Assembly (NCBI RefSeq): GCF_017573465.1
Contig: NZ_JAGEPF010000060.1
Location: 1-33,174, forward strand
DNA length: 33,174 nucleotides
Direction of reading: 5' to 3'
From: Actinomadura violacea
GTDB lineage: Bacteria > Actinomycetota > Actinomycetes > Streptosporangiales > Streptosporangiaceae
Shown: piece after piece, positions 23,541 through 32,394 of the stretch
How positions within the stretch are numbered: position 1 is the first letter of the stretch
Layout of the letters: each line of letters opens with the position of its first letter
Notes under the pieces: model-generated
Database searches by the model: none
Told to the model about the DNA's origin: nothing
The model's input: only the letters and a program-made list of their open reading frames with translations
Made by a program: the position numbers and the translations under genes

Positions 23541-24557
23541 TCAGTGCGGGTTGGTCGCGAGGAGCTCGGCCAGCAGGTCGTCGAGGGTGACGATGCCGGT
23601 GAACTCGCCGCGGTCGCCGTTGACGACGGCGAGCTGGGCGCGGGCGCGGCGCATCCGGCTGACGGCGTCGAGGACGGTGGTCCGCGCCGTGAGGGCGGTC
23701 GCCGGGTGGGCGAGGTCGCCGGCGCGGCGGTCGCCGCCGGGCTCGGTGATGGCGGCGCGGACGTGCACGATGCCGGTGGCGGTGCCGTCCGGGCCGCGGA
23801 CGAGCAGCCGGCTGTGGCCGCTGGCGGTCGCGGTGCGGCGGATGTCGGCCGCGGACGCCCCCGCGTCGATGGTGGTCACCGACGAGGCGGGGATCACCAG
23901 GTGCCGGACGGTCGCCTCGCGTGCCGAGATGGCGCGGCGGAGCAGCTCATGGTCGTGGCGCCCGATGAGGCCGAGGCGCCGGGACTCGCCGACGAGGTGG
24001 CTGAGCCGGGCCGGGTCGGTGTGGCTGTCGAGCTCGTCGCGGGGGGTGACGCGGACGAGCCGCAGCAGCCCGTTGGTGATGGCGTTCAGCGCGGCGAGGA
24101 TCGGGCGGGACACCTTCGCGAACGCGCGGAACGGCAGGGCGAGCAGCACCGCGGAGCGCTCCGGGTTCACGATCGCCCAGGACTTCGGCGCCATCTCGCC
24201 GATGACCATGTGCAGGAAGGTGATGACGCCGAGGGCGCAGGCGAGGGCCGCGGCCCTGGCGCCGGCCTCGGGGACGCCGATGGCGTGCAGCGGCGGTTCG
24301 AGGAGGTGCTCGAACGCGGGCTCGGTGACGATCGCGAGGCCGAGGGAGCACATGGTGATGCCGAACTGGGCGCCGGCGAGCATCAGCGAGAGCTCGCGGA
24401 CGCCGGCGACGGCCGCGGCGGCGGGCCGTCCGCCCTTGGCGGCGGCGCGTTCGAGCTGGGACCGGTTGGCGGCGACGAGCGCGAACTCCGACGCGACGAA
24501 GAAGCCGTTCCCGATCAGCAGCAGGACGGTGATGAGCAGGGAGGTCAGCGGGTCCAT
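23541..24557 (-). CDS. CNNM/CorC-type membrane protein, short form with CBS domains
   Basis: A 338-residue protein of the hemolysin C/CNNM family. The membrane domain (about 1-150) opens LITVLLLIGNGFFVASEFAL and contains MLAGAQFGITMCSLGLAIVT and MVIGEMAPKSWAIVNPE, the family's conserved segments. A CBS pair follows (about 210-335: VRHLVIPASSVTTIDAGASA, then HSRLLVRGPDGTATGIVHVR, ending GEFTGIVTLDDLLAELL). It lacks the C-terminal CorC/HlyC domain that its upstream neighbour has. Family members are linked to Mg2+ or Co2+ efflux and homeostasis. Its start overlaps the end of the neighbour by 13 bases, behind GAGGAGG, so the two are co-translated and may form a heterodimer. Confidence 0.93.
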   Translation of the reverse strand: MDPLTSLLITVLLLIGNGFFVASEFALVAANRSQLERAAAKGGRPAAAAVAGVRELSLMLAGAQFGITMCSLGLAIVTEPAFEHLLEPPLHAIGVPEAGARAAALACALGVITFLHMVIGEMAPKSWAIVNPERSAVLLALPFRAFAKVSRPILAALNAITNGLLRLVRVTPRDELDSHTDPARLSHLVGESRRLGLIGRHDHELLRRAISAREATVRHLVIPASSVTTIDAGASAADIRRTATASGHSRLLVRGPDGTATGIVHVRAAITEPGGDRRAGDLAHPATALTARTTVLDAVSRMRRARAQLAVVNGDRGEFTGIVTLDDLLAELLATNPH

Positions 24558-25939
24558 GACGCCTCCTCGCGCGCCGGGGCGGCGCAGGGCGGGTCGGAGA
24601 CCTCGGGGCGCCCGGACGGCGCCGGCGGCGCGGCGGCGGTCCGGATCCGGATCTTCTCGGCGACGCGGCGGGCGACGCTGACGACCTCGAGCTCGGCGTG
24701 CCCGGACGCGCCGTCCAGGGCGACGGTGAGGCGGTCGCCGGGGCAGGGCAGGCGGCGCAGCTCGGCCATGACGAGGCCGCCGAGGGTGTCGTAGGCGTCG
24801 CCTTCGGGCAGGTCGAGGCCGGTGAGGCGGCCGACCTCGTCGATGCGCATGCCGGCGTCGACGAGCCAGGACCCGTCGGGGCCGGTGGTCGGGGCGTCCT
24901 CGCGGGCGTCGGTCTCGTCGGCGATCTCGCCGACGAGCTCCTCGGCGACGTCCTCGAAGGTGAGGATGCCGGCGAGGCCGCCGTACTCGTCGACGACGCA
25001 GGCGAACTCCTCGCCGGACTCGCGCATCCGCTCGATGACGCCGTACAGCGGCTGGCTGCCGGGGACGAGCAGGGCGGGCCGGGCGATCTTCCCGATGGGG
25101 GTGGCGGGGTCGAGGGCGTCGTCGGCGACCTCGCGGACGCCGGCGACGCCGATGACGTCGTCGACCTCGCCGTCGTAGACGGGGTAGGCGCTGTGCCCGG
25201 TCTCCCGGATCAGCGCGATGAGGTCGGCGGCGGGCGCGGTGCCGGGCAGCGTCCTGACCTGGGGGCGCGGCACCATGACCTCGTCGGCGGTGAGGTCGCC
25301 GAACGACAGGGCGCGGTCGAGGAGGCCGGACAGGTCGGCGGGCAGGTGCCCGGCGCTGTGCGACTTGCCGATGATGTCGCCGAGCTCTTCGAGGGTGGCG
25401 CCGCTGTGCAGCTCCTCGACGGGTTCGACGCCGACGGCGCGCAGCAGCCGTTCGGCGGCGCGGTCGAACAGCCGGATCAGCGGCCCCGCGACGGCGAGGT
25501 ACACGAGGGTGGACGCGGCCAGCGCGCGCGCCAGCGACTCGGCGCGGGCCAAGGCGAGGTTCTTGGGGAACAGCTCGCCGAGCAGCATCTGGATCAGCGT
25601 GGCCAGGACGAACCCGGCGGCCAGTGCGATCGCGCCGGTCGCGCCCTCAGGGACGCCGATGCCTTCCAGCAGCGGACGGATCAGCTCGGCCAGGGCGGGC
25701 TTGGCGATGAACCCGACGACCAGCGTGGTCATCGTGATGCCGAGCTGCGCCCCCGACAGCATGAACGACAGCCGGCCGATGACCTTGACGGCCCGGCGGG
25801 CGGACGCGTCGCCGCGCGCTGCGGCCTGTTCGAGGGACGCGCGGTCGGCGGCGACGTAGGCGAATTCCTGGGCGACGAAATATCCGGTGGCGGCGGTGAG
25901 AACGATCACCGCGAGCAGTCCCAGCGCCGCGCTCAGCAC
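24545..25939 (-). CDS. CNNM/CorC-type membrane protein, full-length
   Basis: A 464-residue hemolysin C/CNNM family protein. The membrane domain (about 1-190) has LTAATGYFVAQEFAYVAADR, FMLSGAQLGITMTTLVVGFI and MLLGELFPKNLALARAE. A CBS pair follows (about 215-335: ADEVMVPRPQVRTLPGTAPA, then GHSAYPVYDGEVDDVIGVAG and DEYGGLAGILTFEDVAEELV), then a CorC/HlyC domain (about 350-435). Members act in Mg2+/Co2+ homeostasis at the cell membrane, with the CBS pair sensing nucleotide. It starts at GTG 25939 without a strong ribosome-binding site. It is divergent from the kinase operon across a 297-base region. Confidence 0.93.
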   Translation of the reverse strand: MLSAALGLLAVIVLTAATGYFVAQEFAYVAADRASLEQAAARGDASARRAVKVIGRLSFMLSGAQLGITMTTLVVGFIAKPALAELIRPLLEGIGVPEGATGAIALAAGFVLATLIQMLLGELFPKNLALARAESLARALAASTLVYLAVAGPLIRLFDRAAERLLRAVGVEPVEELHSGATLEELGDIIGKSHSAGHLPADLSGLLDRALSFGDLTADEVMVPRPQVRTLPGTAPAADLIALIRETGHSAYPVYDGEVDDVIGVAGVREVADDALDPATPIGKIARPALLVPGSQPLYGVIERMRESGEEFACVVDEYGGLAGILTFEDVAEELVGEIADETDAREDAPTTGPDGSWLVDAGMRIDEVGRLTGLDLPEGDAYDTLGGLVMAELRRLPCPGDRLTVALDGASGHAELEVVSVARRVAEKIRIRTAAAPPAPSGRPEVSDPPCAAPAREEASWTR

Positions 25940-26116
25940 GGGGCACCGGGTCTATGACTGGGGTCCGACACCGCGGACTCACCACTCCTCTCATCTGGGC
26001 CTACCTGCGTAACGCCGCCCCGGGCGGCGAGGTTCCCGGCGCACCAGGGTACGGGCCCGCGCCGATCGTCCCACCGGCGCGGTGCCCTGTCCGCCGGGGA
26101 CAGGCGCTTGTGTCGC

Positions 26117-26138
26117 CAAGTGTCACGGATCACACTTG
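26117..26138. promoter_or_regulatory. Inverted repeat in the divergent promoter region of the kinase operon
   Basis: CAAGTGT (26117-26123) and ACACTTG (26132-26138) are perfect arms separated by eight bases, about 100 bases upstream of the first operon gene. TTGTTG (26136-26141) and TACTTG (26158-26163) could be a weak -35/-10 pair just beyond it. The rest of 25940-26236 holds no gene that I can see. Candidate operator only. Confidence 0.4.
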
Positions 26139-26236
26139 TTGGAGAGCGCGTGCCCGATACTTGAGCGGTCCTTTGCTCCCAGGCCGCCGGAACGGGGGCG
26201 TGCACGGGGACCGAGAGAACCGAACGCGGGGCTGAG

Positions 26237-27484
26237 GTGGACGAGAGCGGGGCCGGGGCCGCCGCGCCCATGAGCCGGGAGGGGGTCGACCATGCCCTCC
26301 GGACGCTCGGCGCTGAGCGGGAGCGGATCGCGGCGTCCCTGCTGGAGCTCGACGGCCACACCGGCGTCCGGCTGCTGAAGGGCGCGCGGCTGACCGGGGA
26401 GACGTGGCGGCGCTGGGAGCGGGTGCGGGCGCGGCTGGCGCTGCTGTGGCGGGTCTTCGACGGTTACCAGCGGGTGCTGGACGCGGCGTGCGCGCTGCGC
26501 GGCCGGGCGGCGCGCCCGGACGTGGCGACGCTGGTGGAGCTGACCGGGATGCTGTCGGGGCGCTCGGTGGAGCTGCCGGACGGCGAGATCCCCCTGGAGG
26601 ACCGGACGCTGCTCGGCCCGCAGGAGAAGCGCGCGACGCTGGACGAGGCGGTCGGGATGATGTCCGACGCGTACGCGTTCGTGGCGAAGGAGGTCGCGGC
26701 GGCGGACGCGGCGTGGTCGGCGCTGCTGAAGCCGCTGGAGGATGCGGAGGAGGGCTGGCAGCGGACGGCCCGGCTCGCGCACTCCCTCGACGGCACCCGG
26801 CATCCGGACCTGGACCGGCTGGGCCGCGAGCTGACGGCGCTCGGCCGGCTGGTCCGCACCGATCCGCTGTCGCTGTGCCCGGACGGCCGTCCCGACACCG
26901 CGCGGCTGGACCGGGTGCGGGCGTCGCTGCGGTCGATCGGCGACGAGCTGGCGGGGGTGGCGCGGCTCCGCGACGAGTACGCCGAGCTGGTCGCGGGCCT
27001 GACCGCCGCGATCGGCCGGGTGGAGGACACCGAGCGGCGGGCCCGGGAGGCGTACGCGACGGTGCTGGAGAAGATCCTCGCGCCGAACGTGCCGGAGCCG
27101 TCGCGGGGGCTCGGCGCCGGGCTGCGGGACCGGCTCGCGGCGCTGGAGCGGCTGCGCGAGGCGGGCCGCTGGGTGGAGATGGCGGGGAGCGTCGCGGCGC
27201 TGGAGCGGGCCGAGGCGGAGGCGCTGGAACGGGCCCGCGATGATCTGCGTCTCAGCGAGGGGCTCCTGGAGCGGCGGGGCGAGCTGCGCGGGCGCCTGGA
27301 GGCGTACCGGGCGAAGGCGGCGCGGCTCGGGCTCGCCGAGGACGCGGCGCTCACCGAGCTGCACGGGCGGGCCCGCGAGGTGCTGTGGACGGCGCCGTGC
27401 GACCTGCGCCGGGCGACCGCGCTGCTGGCCGAGTACCAACGCGCGATCAGGTCGCGCGAGACCGACGGGACGGGGACCACATGA
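26237..27484 (+). CDS. Alpha-helical protein of unknown function, first gene of the kinase operon
   Basis: A 415-residue, almost entirely helical, Arg/Glu/Ala/Leu-rich soluble protein with no signal peptide or membrane segment. I recognise no family. Recurrent helical stretches include RWERVRARLALLWRVFDGYQ, EEGWQRTARLAHSLDGTR and ALERLREAGRWVEMAGSVAA, suggesting a helical bundle or coiled-coil scaffold. It starts at GTG 26237 (an ATG at 26270 would drop 11 residues). Its stop overlaps the start of the PknG-like kinase in an ATGA, so the two are co-translated and should be made in step, a strong hint that this protein is a partner or substrate of the kinase. Confidence 0.85.
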   Translation: MDESGAGAAAPMSREGVDHALRTLGAERERIAASLLELDGHTGVRLLKGARLTGETWRRWERVRARLALLWRVFDGYQRVLDAACALRGRAARPDVATLVELTGMLSGRSVELPDGEIPLEDRTLLGPQEKRATLDEAVGMMSDAYAFVAKEVAAADAAWSALLKPLEDAEEGWQRTARLAHSLDGTRHPDLDRLGRELTALGRLVRTDPLSLCPDGRPDTARLDRVRASLRSIGDELAGVARLRDEYAELVAGLTAAIGRVEDTERRAREAYATVLEKILAPNVPEPSRGLGAGLRDRLAALERLREAGRWVEMAGSVAALERAEAEALERARDDLRLSEGLLERRGELRGRLEAYRAKAARLGLAEDAALTELHGRAREVLWTAPCDLRRATALLAEYQRAIRSRETDGTGTT

Positions 27485-30015
27485 CCCGATGCAACCAGCC
27501 CGGCTGCACCGGCGAGGTCGGCGACGACGGCTTCTGCGACGTGTGCGGGATGGCGCCTCTGGCGGAGCCGCCGCCCGCGGACCCCGGCTCGGGCCCTGCC
27601 CCTGCTCCGACGCCACCGCCCGCTCCAACTCCGGCTCCGGTGACGGTCGTGAACGCGCCCGCCACGTCGGTCGAGCGGCCGGCATCCTCGGCGACGGGCG
27701 GGCCGGGCGTGGCCGCGCCACCAGGGACGCGGCCATCAGGCACGGGCGCGTCGGGAACGGGCGCGTCGGGCACCGGGCCGGGCTGGGGGACCGGGCCGTC
27801 GGCCCAGTCGGCTCAGTCGGCTCAGTCGGCTCAGTCGGCTCAGTCGGCCCAGTCGGGGACGGGGTCGTCGGGCGGGTCGGGCAGCGAGCCGACCAGCGGG
27901 TCCGGTGGCTCGGGCCGCACCGCGTCGCGCGGCGGGACGCGCGGCACGGGCTCCAGCGGGTCCGCCAGGCGCGGGATGCTCGGCGCCGGGCTGGTCGAGG
28001 TGCCGCCCGTGCCGTTCCGCGACCCGGCGTCGGCGATCATGGAGAAGCCGGAGGTCCCGGAGAACCGGCGGTACTGCAGCCGGTGCGGGGAGAAGGTCGG
28101 CCGCGGCCGGGACGGGCGGCCGGGCCGCACCGAGGGGTTCTGCGCGAGCTGCGGGCACCGGTTCTCCTTCACCCCGAAGCTGAAGCCCGGCGATGTGCTC
28201 GGCGGGCAGTACGAGGTGCTCGGCTGCCTGGCGCACGGCGGGCTCGGCTGGGTGTACCTGGCGCGCGACCACAACGTCAGCGAGCGGTGGGTGGTGCTGA
28301 AGGGCCTGCTGGACACCGGCGACGCCGACTCGCTCGCCGCCGCGGCGGCCGAGCGGGCGTTCCTCGCCGAGGTCGAGCACCCGAACATCGTCAAGATCTA
28401 CAACTTCGTCCGGCACGGCGACTCCGGCTACATCGTGATGGAGTACGTCGGCGGCCGGTCGCTGAAGGAGATCCTGCTCGCGCGCCGCGACGAGGAGGGC
28501 GACCAGGCGGCGCTGCCGCTCGGGCAGGTGCTCGCCTACGGCCTGGAGGTGCTGAGCGCGCTCGGCTACCTGCACGGTGTCGGCCTGCTGTACTGCGACT
28601 TCAAGCCGGACAACGCGATCCAGTCCGAGGAGCAGCTGAAGCTGATCGACCTCGGCGGGGTGCGGCGCGCGTTCGACGTGGACAGCCCGATCTTCGGCAC
28701 GCCCGGCTACCAGGCGCCGGAGATCGGCTCGACGGGCCCGTCGGTCGTGTCGGACCTGTACACGGTCGGCCGGACGCTCGCCGTGCTGAGCTTCCCGTTC
28801 CGCGGCTACACCAGGAAGCATCTGCGCAGCCTGCCGCCGCGCGAGGAGGTGCCGCTGTTCCAGCGGCACGAGTCGTACCACCGGCTGCTGCGGCGGGCGA
28901 CGCATCCGGACGAGGCGCGCCGGTTCCAGAGCGCGGCGGAGATGGCCGAGCAGCTGACCGGGGTGCTGCGCGAGGTGCTGTCGGCGGAGGACGGGAAGGC
29001 CCGTCCGGCGCCGTCGCCGCTGTTCGGGCCCGAGCAGCACACCGCCGGGACCGACATCATCGACCCCGATCCGGCGCGGAACGGGTCGGCGCCGGTGCTG
29101 GCGCCGCTGGATCCGGCCGCGGCGGCGATCGCGCTGCCCGTCCCGCTGGTGCACGGCTCGGATCCGGCGGCCGCGTTCCTCGCGGGGCTGACGGCCCGCG
29201 ACCCGGGCGACCTCGCGGCGGCGCTGGCGGCCGCGCCGGTGGCGTCGCGGGAGGTGCGGTTCGCGCTGGTCCGGGTGCGGATCGAGCTGGGCGACCTGGA
29301 GGTCGCGGGGCGGCTGCTGCAGGAGCTGGACGCCGAGCAGCCCGACGACTGGCGGGTCGACTGGTACCGGGGCGCCCGCGCGCTGGCGGACGGCCGGGCC
29401 GCGGACGCCGCCGCCGTGTTCTCCGACCTGTACGACCTGATGCCGGGCGAGCAGGCGCCGAAGCTCGCGCTCGGCTTCTGCAAGGAGCTGCTGGGCGAGC
29501 ACGTCACCGCGGGACGCTTCTACGCGACGGTCTGGCGCACCGACCCGACGCACGTCAGCGCCGCGTTCGGGTTGGCCCGCGCATACCTGGCGGGTGGCGA
29601 CCGGGGCAGCGCGGGACGCGTCCTGGACTCGGTGCCGCGGATCTCCAGCCACTACCTGGCGGCGCAGCTCGGCGCGGTCGGGGCGGCGGTGCGGGGGCGT
29701 CCGCCGGCGGAGCTGAACGCGGCGGCGCTGGTGGAGGCGGGACGGCGGCTGCGGTCGCTGCGGCTGGACACCGAGCGGTACTCGGCGTTCGTCGCGGAGG
29801 TGCTGGAGGCCGCGCTCGGCTGGCTGCGCGCCGACCGGACCCCGGCGCAGCTGCGGCCGGAAAAGGACATCCTGGGCATCCCGCTGGAAGAGCCGCGACT
29901 GCGGGCGAAGCTGGAGGAGACTTACCGGGTGCTCGCCAAGCTCGCGGACGGCCCGGACCACCGCCACGCGATGGTCCGGCGCGCCAACGCCGTCCGCCCG
30001 AGGACGCTGTTCTGA
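27481..30015 (+). CDS. pknG: PknG-like serine/threonine protein kinase with TPR domain
   Basis: An 844-residue soluble kinase. It carries an extra zinc ribbon (C4, C9, C19, C22), a Ser/Gly/Pro-rich linker with six SAQ repeats (about 107-124), and a rubredoxin-like zinc site as in PknG (C199, C202, C221, C224). The kinase domain (about 240-510) has the nucleotide loop CLAHGGLGWVYLARD, Lys274, the catalytic loop LLYCDFKPDNAI (Asp373, no HRD arginine, as in PknG) and LIDLGGVRR (Asp390, DLG in place of DFG), then GTPGYQAPEI. The C-terminal ~280 residues are TPR-like. Mycobacterial PknG phosphorylates the FHA protein GarA to control glutamate metabolism; the FHA protein at 32395 is an obvious counterpart. 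Coupled by ATGA to the gene before, and two bases from the PP2C gene after. Confidence 0.95.
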   Translation: MTRCNQPGCTGEVGDDGFCDVCGMAPLAEPPPADPGSGPAPAPTPPPAPTPAPVTVVNAPATSVERPASSATGGPGVAAPPGTRPSGTGASGTGASGTGPGWGTGPSAQSAQSAQSAQSAQSAQSGTGSSGGSGSEPTSGSGGSGRTASRGGTRGTGSSGSARRGMLGAGLVEVPPVPFRDPASAIMEKPEVPENRRYCSRCGEKVGRGRDGRPGRTEGFCASCGHRFSFTPKLKPGDVLGGQYEVLGCLAHGGLGWVYLARDHNVSERWVVLKGLLDTGDADSLAAAAAERAFLAEVEHPNIVKIYNFVRHGDSGYIVMEYVGGRSLKEILLARRDEEGDQAALPLGQVLAYGLEVLSALGYLHGVGLLYCDFKPDNAIQSEEQLKLIDLGGVRRAFDVDSPIFGTPGYQAPEIGSTGPSVVSDLYTVGRTLAVLSFPFRGYTRKHLRSLPPREEVPLFQRHESYHRLLRRATHPDEARRFQSAAEMAEQLTGVLREVLSAEDGKARPAPSPLFGPEQHTAGTDIIDPDPARNGSAPVLAPLDPAAAAIALPVPLVHGSDPAAAFLAGLTARDPGDLAAALAAAPVASREVRFALVRVRIELGDLEVAGRLLQELDAEQPDDWRVDWYRGARALADGRAADAAAVFSDLYDLMPGEQAPKLALGFCKELLGEHVTAGRFYATVWRTDPTHVSAAFGLARAYLAGGDRGSAGRVLDSVPRISSHYLAAQLGAVGAAVRGRPPAELNAAALVEAGRRLRSLRLDTERYSAFVAEVLEAALGWLRADRTPAQLRPEKDILGIPLEEPRLRAKLEETYRVLAKLADGPDHRHAMVRRANAVRPRTLF
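27799..27852 (+). repeat. Six tandem 9-base repeats encoding Ser-Ala-Gln
   Basis: Six copies of TCGGCYCAG follow each other without interruption: four TCGGCTCAG in the middle and TCGGCCCAG at each end. They encode (Ser-Ala-Gln)x6 in the kinase linker. A second small repeat, encoding SGTGA, precedes it at about 27737-27778. Such in-frame arrays can change copy number by slippage and alter linker length. Confidence 0.9.
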
Positions 30016-30017
30016 CG

Positions 30018-30983
30018 ATGAACCGGGACAGGAGCGCGGACGCGCGCGCGCACGGGGGCGGCCACGGGGAGGCCGCCTGCCGGGACTGCGGGAGCTGGGC
30101 CGTCACGGCGGACGGGTTCTGCGGGGCGTGCGGGCTGCGGCAGCCGGGCGGCGACGAGCACGCCGAGGCGCAGCTGGTGGTGGACGGGCGGCCCGCGCTC
30201 GGCGCCGGGATCAGCGATCCGGGGCTGCGCCGCGTCCACAACGAGGACGCGTTCGCGCTGGCGGCGCTGCCGCGCGGGGCGTGCGCGGTCGTGTGCGACG
30301 GGGTCGCGACGGCGCCGGGGTCGCGGGAGGCGGCGCGGGCCGCGGCGCAGACGGCGTCGGGGGTGCTGCTCGACCGGATCGGGGCGGGCGCGGACCCGGA
30401 CGAGGCGACCCGGCAGGCCGTCCGGCGGGCGGGCGAGGCGGTCGCGGCCCTCTCGGGCGGCATGGGCGGCGCCGGCGGCGGGCCCGGTCCGGCCTGCACG
30501 TTCGTCTCGGCGGTCGTCGCGGCGGGACGGGTCACGGTCGGCTGGCTGGGCGACAGCCGCGCCTACTGGCTGTCGGCGGCGGACTCCTACCCGCTGACCA
30601 CGGACGACTCGTGGGCCGTGCAGGCGGTCGCGCGCGGCGAGGCGACCGCGGCGGCGGCGCGGGCGGACCGCCGCGCGCACATGCTGACGGCGTGGCTGGG
30701 CGCGGACGCGGGCGCGTTCGACGCGCACCTCGCCGCGTTCGAGCCGGACGGCCCGGGACTGGTGCTGGTCTGCAGCGACGGGCTGTGGAACGACCTGCCG
30801 GACGCGGCGGCGCTGGCGTCGGTCGCGCTCGGCGGGCCGGACGGGGAGGCCCGGGAGGACGGGCCGCTGGGGGCGGCGCGGCGGCTGGTGCGGGCGGCGC
30901 TGGACGCGGGGGGACACGACAACGTGACGGTGGTGGTCATCGAGTTCCCGCCGCCCGACCCGACGAGGGAGCCCGGCAGATGA
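30018..30983 (+). CDS. PP2C-family Ser/Thr phosphatase with N-terminal zinc ribbon
   Basis: A 321-residue soluble phosphatase. Residues 21-38 form a zinc ribbon (CRDCG and CGACG; C21, C24, C35, C38). The PP2C domain has all metal-binding motifs: GLRRVHNEDAFAL (Asp77), AVVCDGVA (Asp94), VGWLGDSRAYWL, VLVCSDGLWNDLP and GGHDNVTVVVIE. It should reverse phosphorylation by the kinase just upstream, probably on shared substrates. No membrane segment is present, unlike PstP. The start is two bases after the kinase stop, and its own stop overlaps the VWA start (ATGA), so kinase and phosphatase are produced together. Confidence 0.95.
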   Translation: MNRDRSADARAHGGGHGEAACRDCGSWAVTADGFCGACGLRQPGGDEHAEAQLVVDGRPALGAGISDPGLRRVHNEDAFALAALPRGACAVVCDGVATAPGSREAARAAAQTASGVLLDRIGAGADPDEATRQAVRRAGEAVAALSGGMGGAGGGPGPACTFVSAVVAAGRVTVGWLGDSRAYWLSAADSYPLTTDDSWAVQAVARGEATAAAARADRRAHMLTAWLGADAGAFDAHLAAFEPDGPGLVLVCSDGLWNDLPDAAALASVALGGPDGEAREDGPLGAARRLVRAALDAGGHDNVTVVVIEFPPPDPTREPGR

Positions 30984-32389
30984 GCGAACGTCCCGAGTTC
31001 ACGATCCGCGTGGACCAGAACCCCTACCTGCCTGCGGGCGGGCGGGAGATGCACGCGATCGTCACCGTCGAGGCGGGCACGGGCGAGGCGGGCAGTGCGG
31101 AGGCGGCCGCCGATGCGGACGCCGCGGAGGTCATCATCATCGACACGTCCGGGTCGATGTCCTACAGCGGCAAGATGGCCGCGGCGCGGCGGGCGGCGAA
31201 GGCGGCGGTCGGGGTGCTGCGCGACGGGGTGCGGTTCGCGGTCGTCGCGGGCGCGAACCGGCCGCGGATGATCTACCCGCAGGGCGAGCGGCTGGTCGAG
31301 GCGAGCGCGGCGACGCGGCGCAGCGCGGCCGACGCCGTCGCGCGGCTGGACGCGGCGGGCGGCACCGCGATCGGCTCGTGGCTGCGGCTCGCCGACCGGC
31401 TGTTCGAGGGGCGGGACGGCGCGGTGAAGCACGCGATCCTGCTCACCGACGGCAAGAACCAGCACGAGAGCGACGAGGAGCTGGACGCGGCGCTGCGGCA
31501 GTGCTCCGGGCACTTCCTGTGCGACGCGCGCGGCGTCGGCACCGACTGGGAGGTCGCCGAGCTGCGCAAGATCACCTCGGCGCTGCTGGGCGGGTTCCTG
31601 GACGTCCCCGACCCGAAGGACCTGGAGGCCGACTTCCTGGCGATGACGCGGGCGGCGATGGGCAAGCAGGTCGCGGACGTGGCGCTGCGCGTGTGGACGC
31701 CGCAGCACGCCGAGCTGCGGTTCCTCAAGCAGATGGTGCCGACCGTGGACGACCTGACCGGCCGGCGGGCCGAGTCGGGGGCGCAGACCGTCGACTACCC
31801 GCTCGGCGCGTGGGGCAGCGAGAACCGCGAGTACCACCTGTGCGTGGCGGTCGAGCCGGGCGACATCGGCCGGCAGATGCGCGCGGCGTGGGTGAAGCTG
31901 ATCGCGCCGGGGACGGGCGGCGGGGCCGAGCGGGTGCTGGCGTCCGGGAACGTCCTCGCCGAGTGGACCGACGACGAGGCCCGCTCCACCCGGATCAACG
32001 GGCGGGTCGCGCACCACACCGGGCAGTCCGAGCTCGCGGACGCGATCCAGGAGGGGCTGGAGGCCCGCCGCGAGGGCGACGAGGACACCGCGACGGCCCG
32101 GCTCGGCCGCGCGGTGGTGCTCGCCCGCGAGGTCGGCAACGAGCAGATCGCGGGCCTGCTGGACAAGGTCGTGGACGTCGTCGACCAGGCGACGGGCACC
32201 GTCCGGCTGAAGGCGGAGGTGTCCAAGGCCGACGAGATGTCGCTCGACACCCGCTCGGTGCGCACCGTCCGCACCGCCCGGACCCGCACCCCGACGCCGC
32301 CGACGACGCCCGGCGCGACCCCGCCGGCGAAGCCCGCCGAGCCGCCGTCCGCACCGCCCGGCACGCCGCCGGACGAGGCCGGGAGCTGA
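30980..32389 (+). CDS. VWA-domain protein with Thr/Pro-rich tail
   Basis: A 469-residue protein without a signal peptide. The von Willebrand A domain (about 50-230) has a complete-looking metal site: DTSGSMS (55-61), the Thr in GGTAIGSWLRLADRL, and ILLTDGKNQHES. A beta-rich region follows (about 235-350), then a helical segment (about 355-420). The tail from about 420 is Thr/Arg/Pro-rich (VRTVRTARTRTPTPPTTPGA) and looks like a phosphorylation target that the neighbouring kinase could modify and the FHA protein could read. The start is coupled by ATGA to the PP2C gene with GGGAG upstream. Cytoplasmic VWA proteins usually act as assembly scaffolds. Confidence 0.94.
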   Translation: MSERPEFTIRVDQNPYLPAGGREMHAIVTVEAGTGEAGSAEAAADADAAEVIIIDTSGSMSYSGKMAAARRAAKAAVGVLRDGVRFAVVAGANRPRMIYPQGERLVEASAATRRSAADAVARLDAAGGTAIGSWLRLADRLFEGRDGAVKHAILLTDGKNQHESDEELDAALRQCSGHFLCDARGVGTDWEVAELRKITSALLGGFLDVPDPKDLEADFLAMTRAAMGKQVADVALRVWTPQHAELRFLKQMVPTVDDLTGRRAESGAQTVDYPLGAWGSENREYHLCVAVEPGDIGRQMRAAWVKLIAPGTGGGAERVLASGNVLAEWTDDEARSTRINGRVAHHTGQSELADAIQEGLEARREGDEDTATARLGRAVVLAREVGNEQIAGLLDKVVDVVDQATGTVRLKAEVSKADEMSLDTRSVRTVRTARTRTPTPPTTPGATPPAKPAEPPSAPPGTPPDEAGS

Positions 32390-32394
32390 GGTCC

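Noticed and set aside
25940..26236. Possible Mg2+ (M-box) or Mn2+ riboswitch upstream of the CNNM pair
   Set aside because: I looked on the leftward strand for the conserved GTTAGGTGAGGC-type core and for the yybP-ykoY core and found neither.
27736..29967. Leftward 743-codon frame over the PknG-like gene
   Set aside because: Repetitive Arg/Gln/Val/Pro-rich product typical of antisense to GC-rich genes. The kinase motifs on the + strand are decisive.
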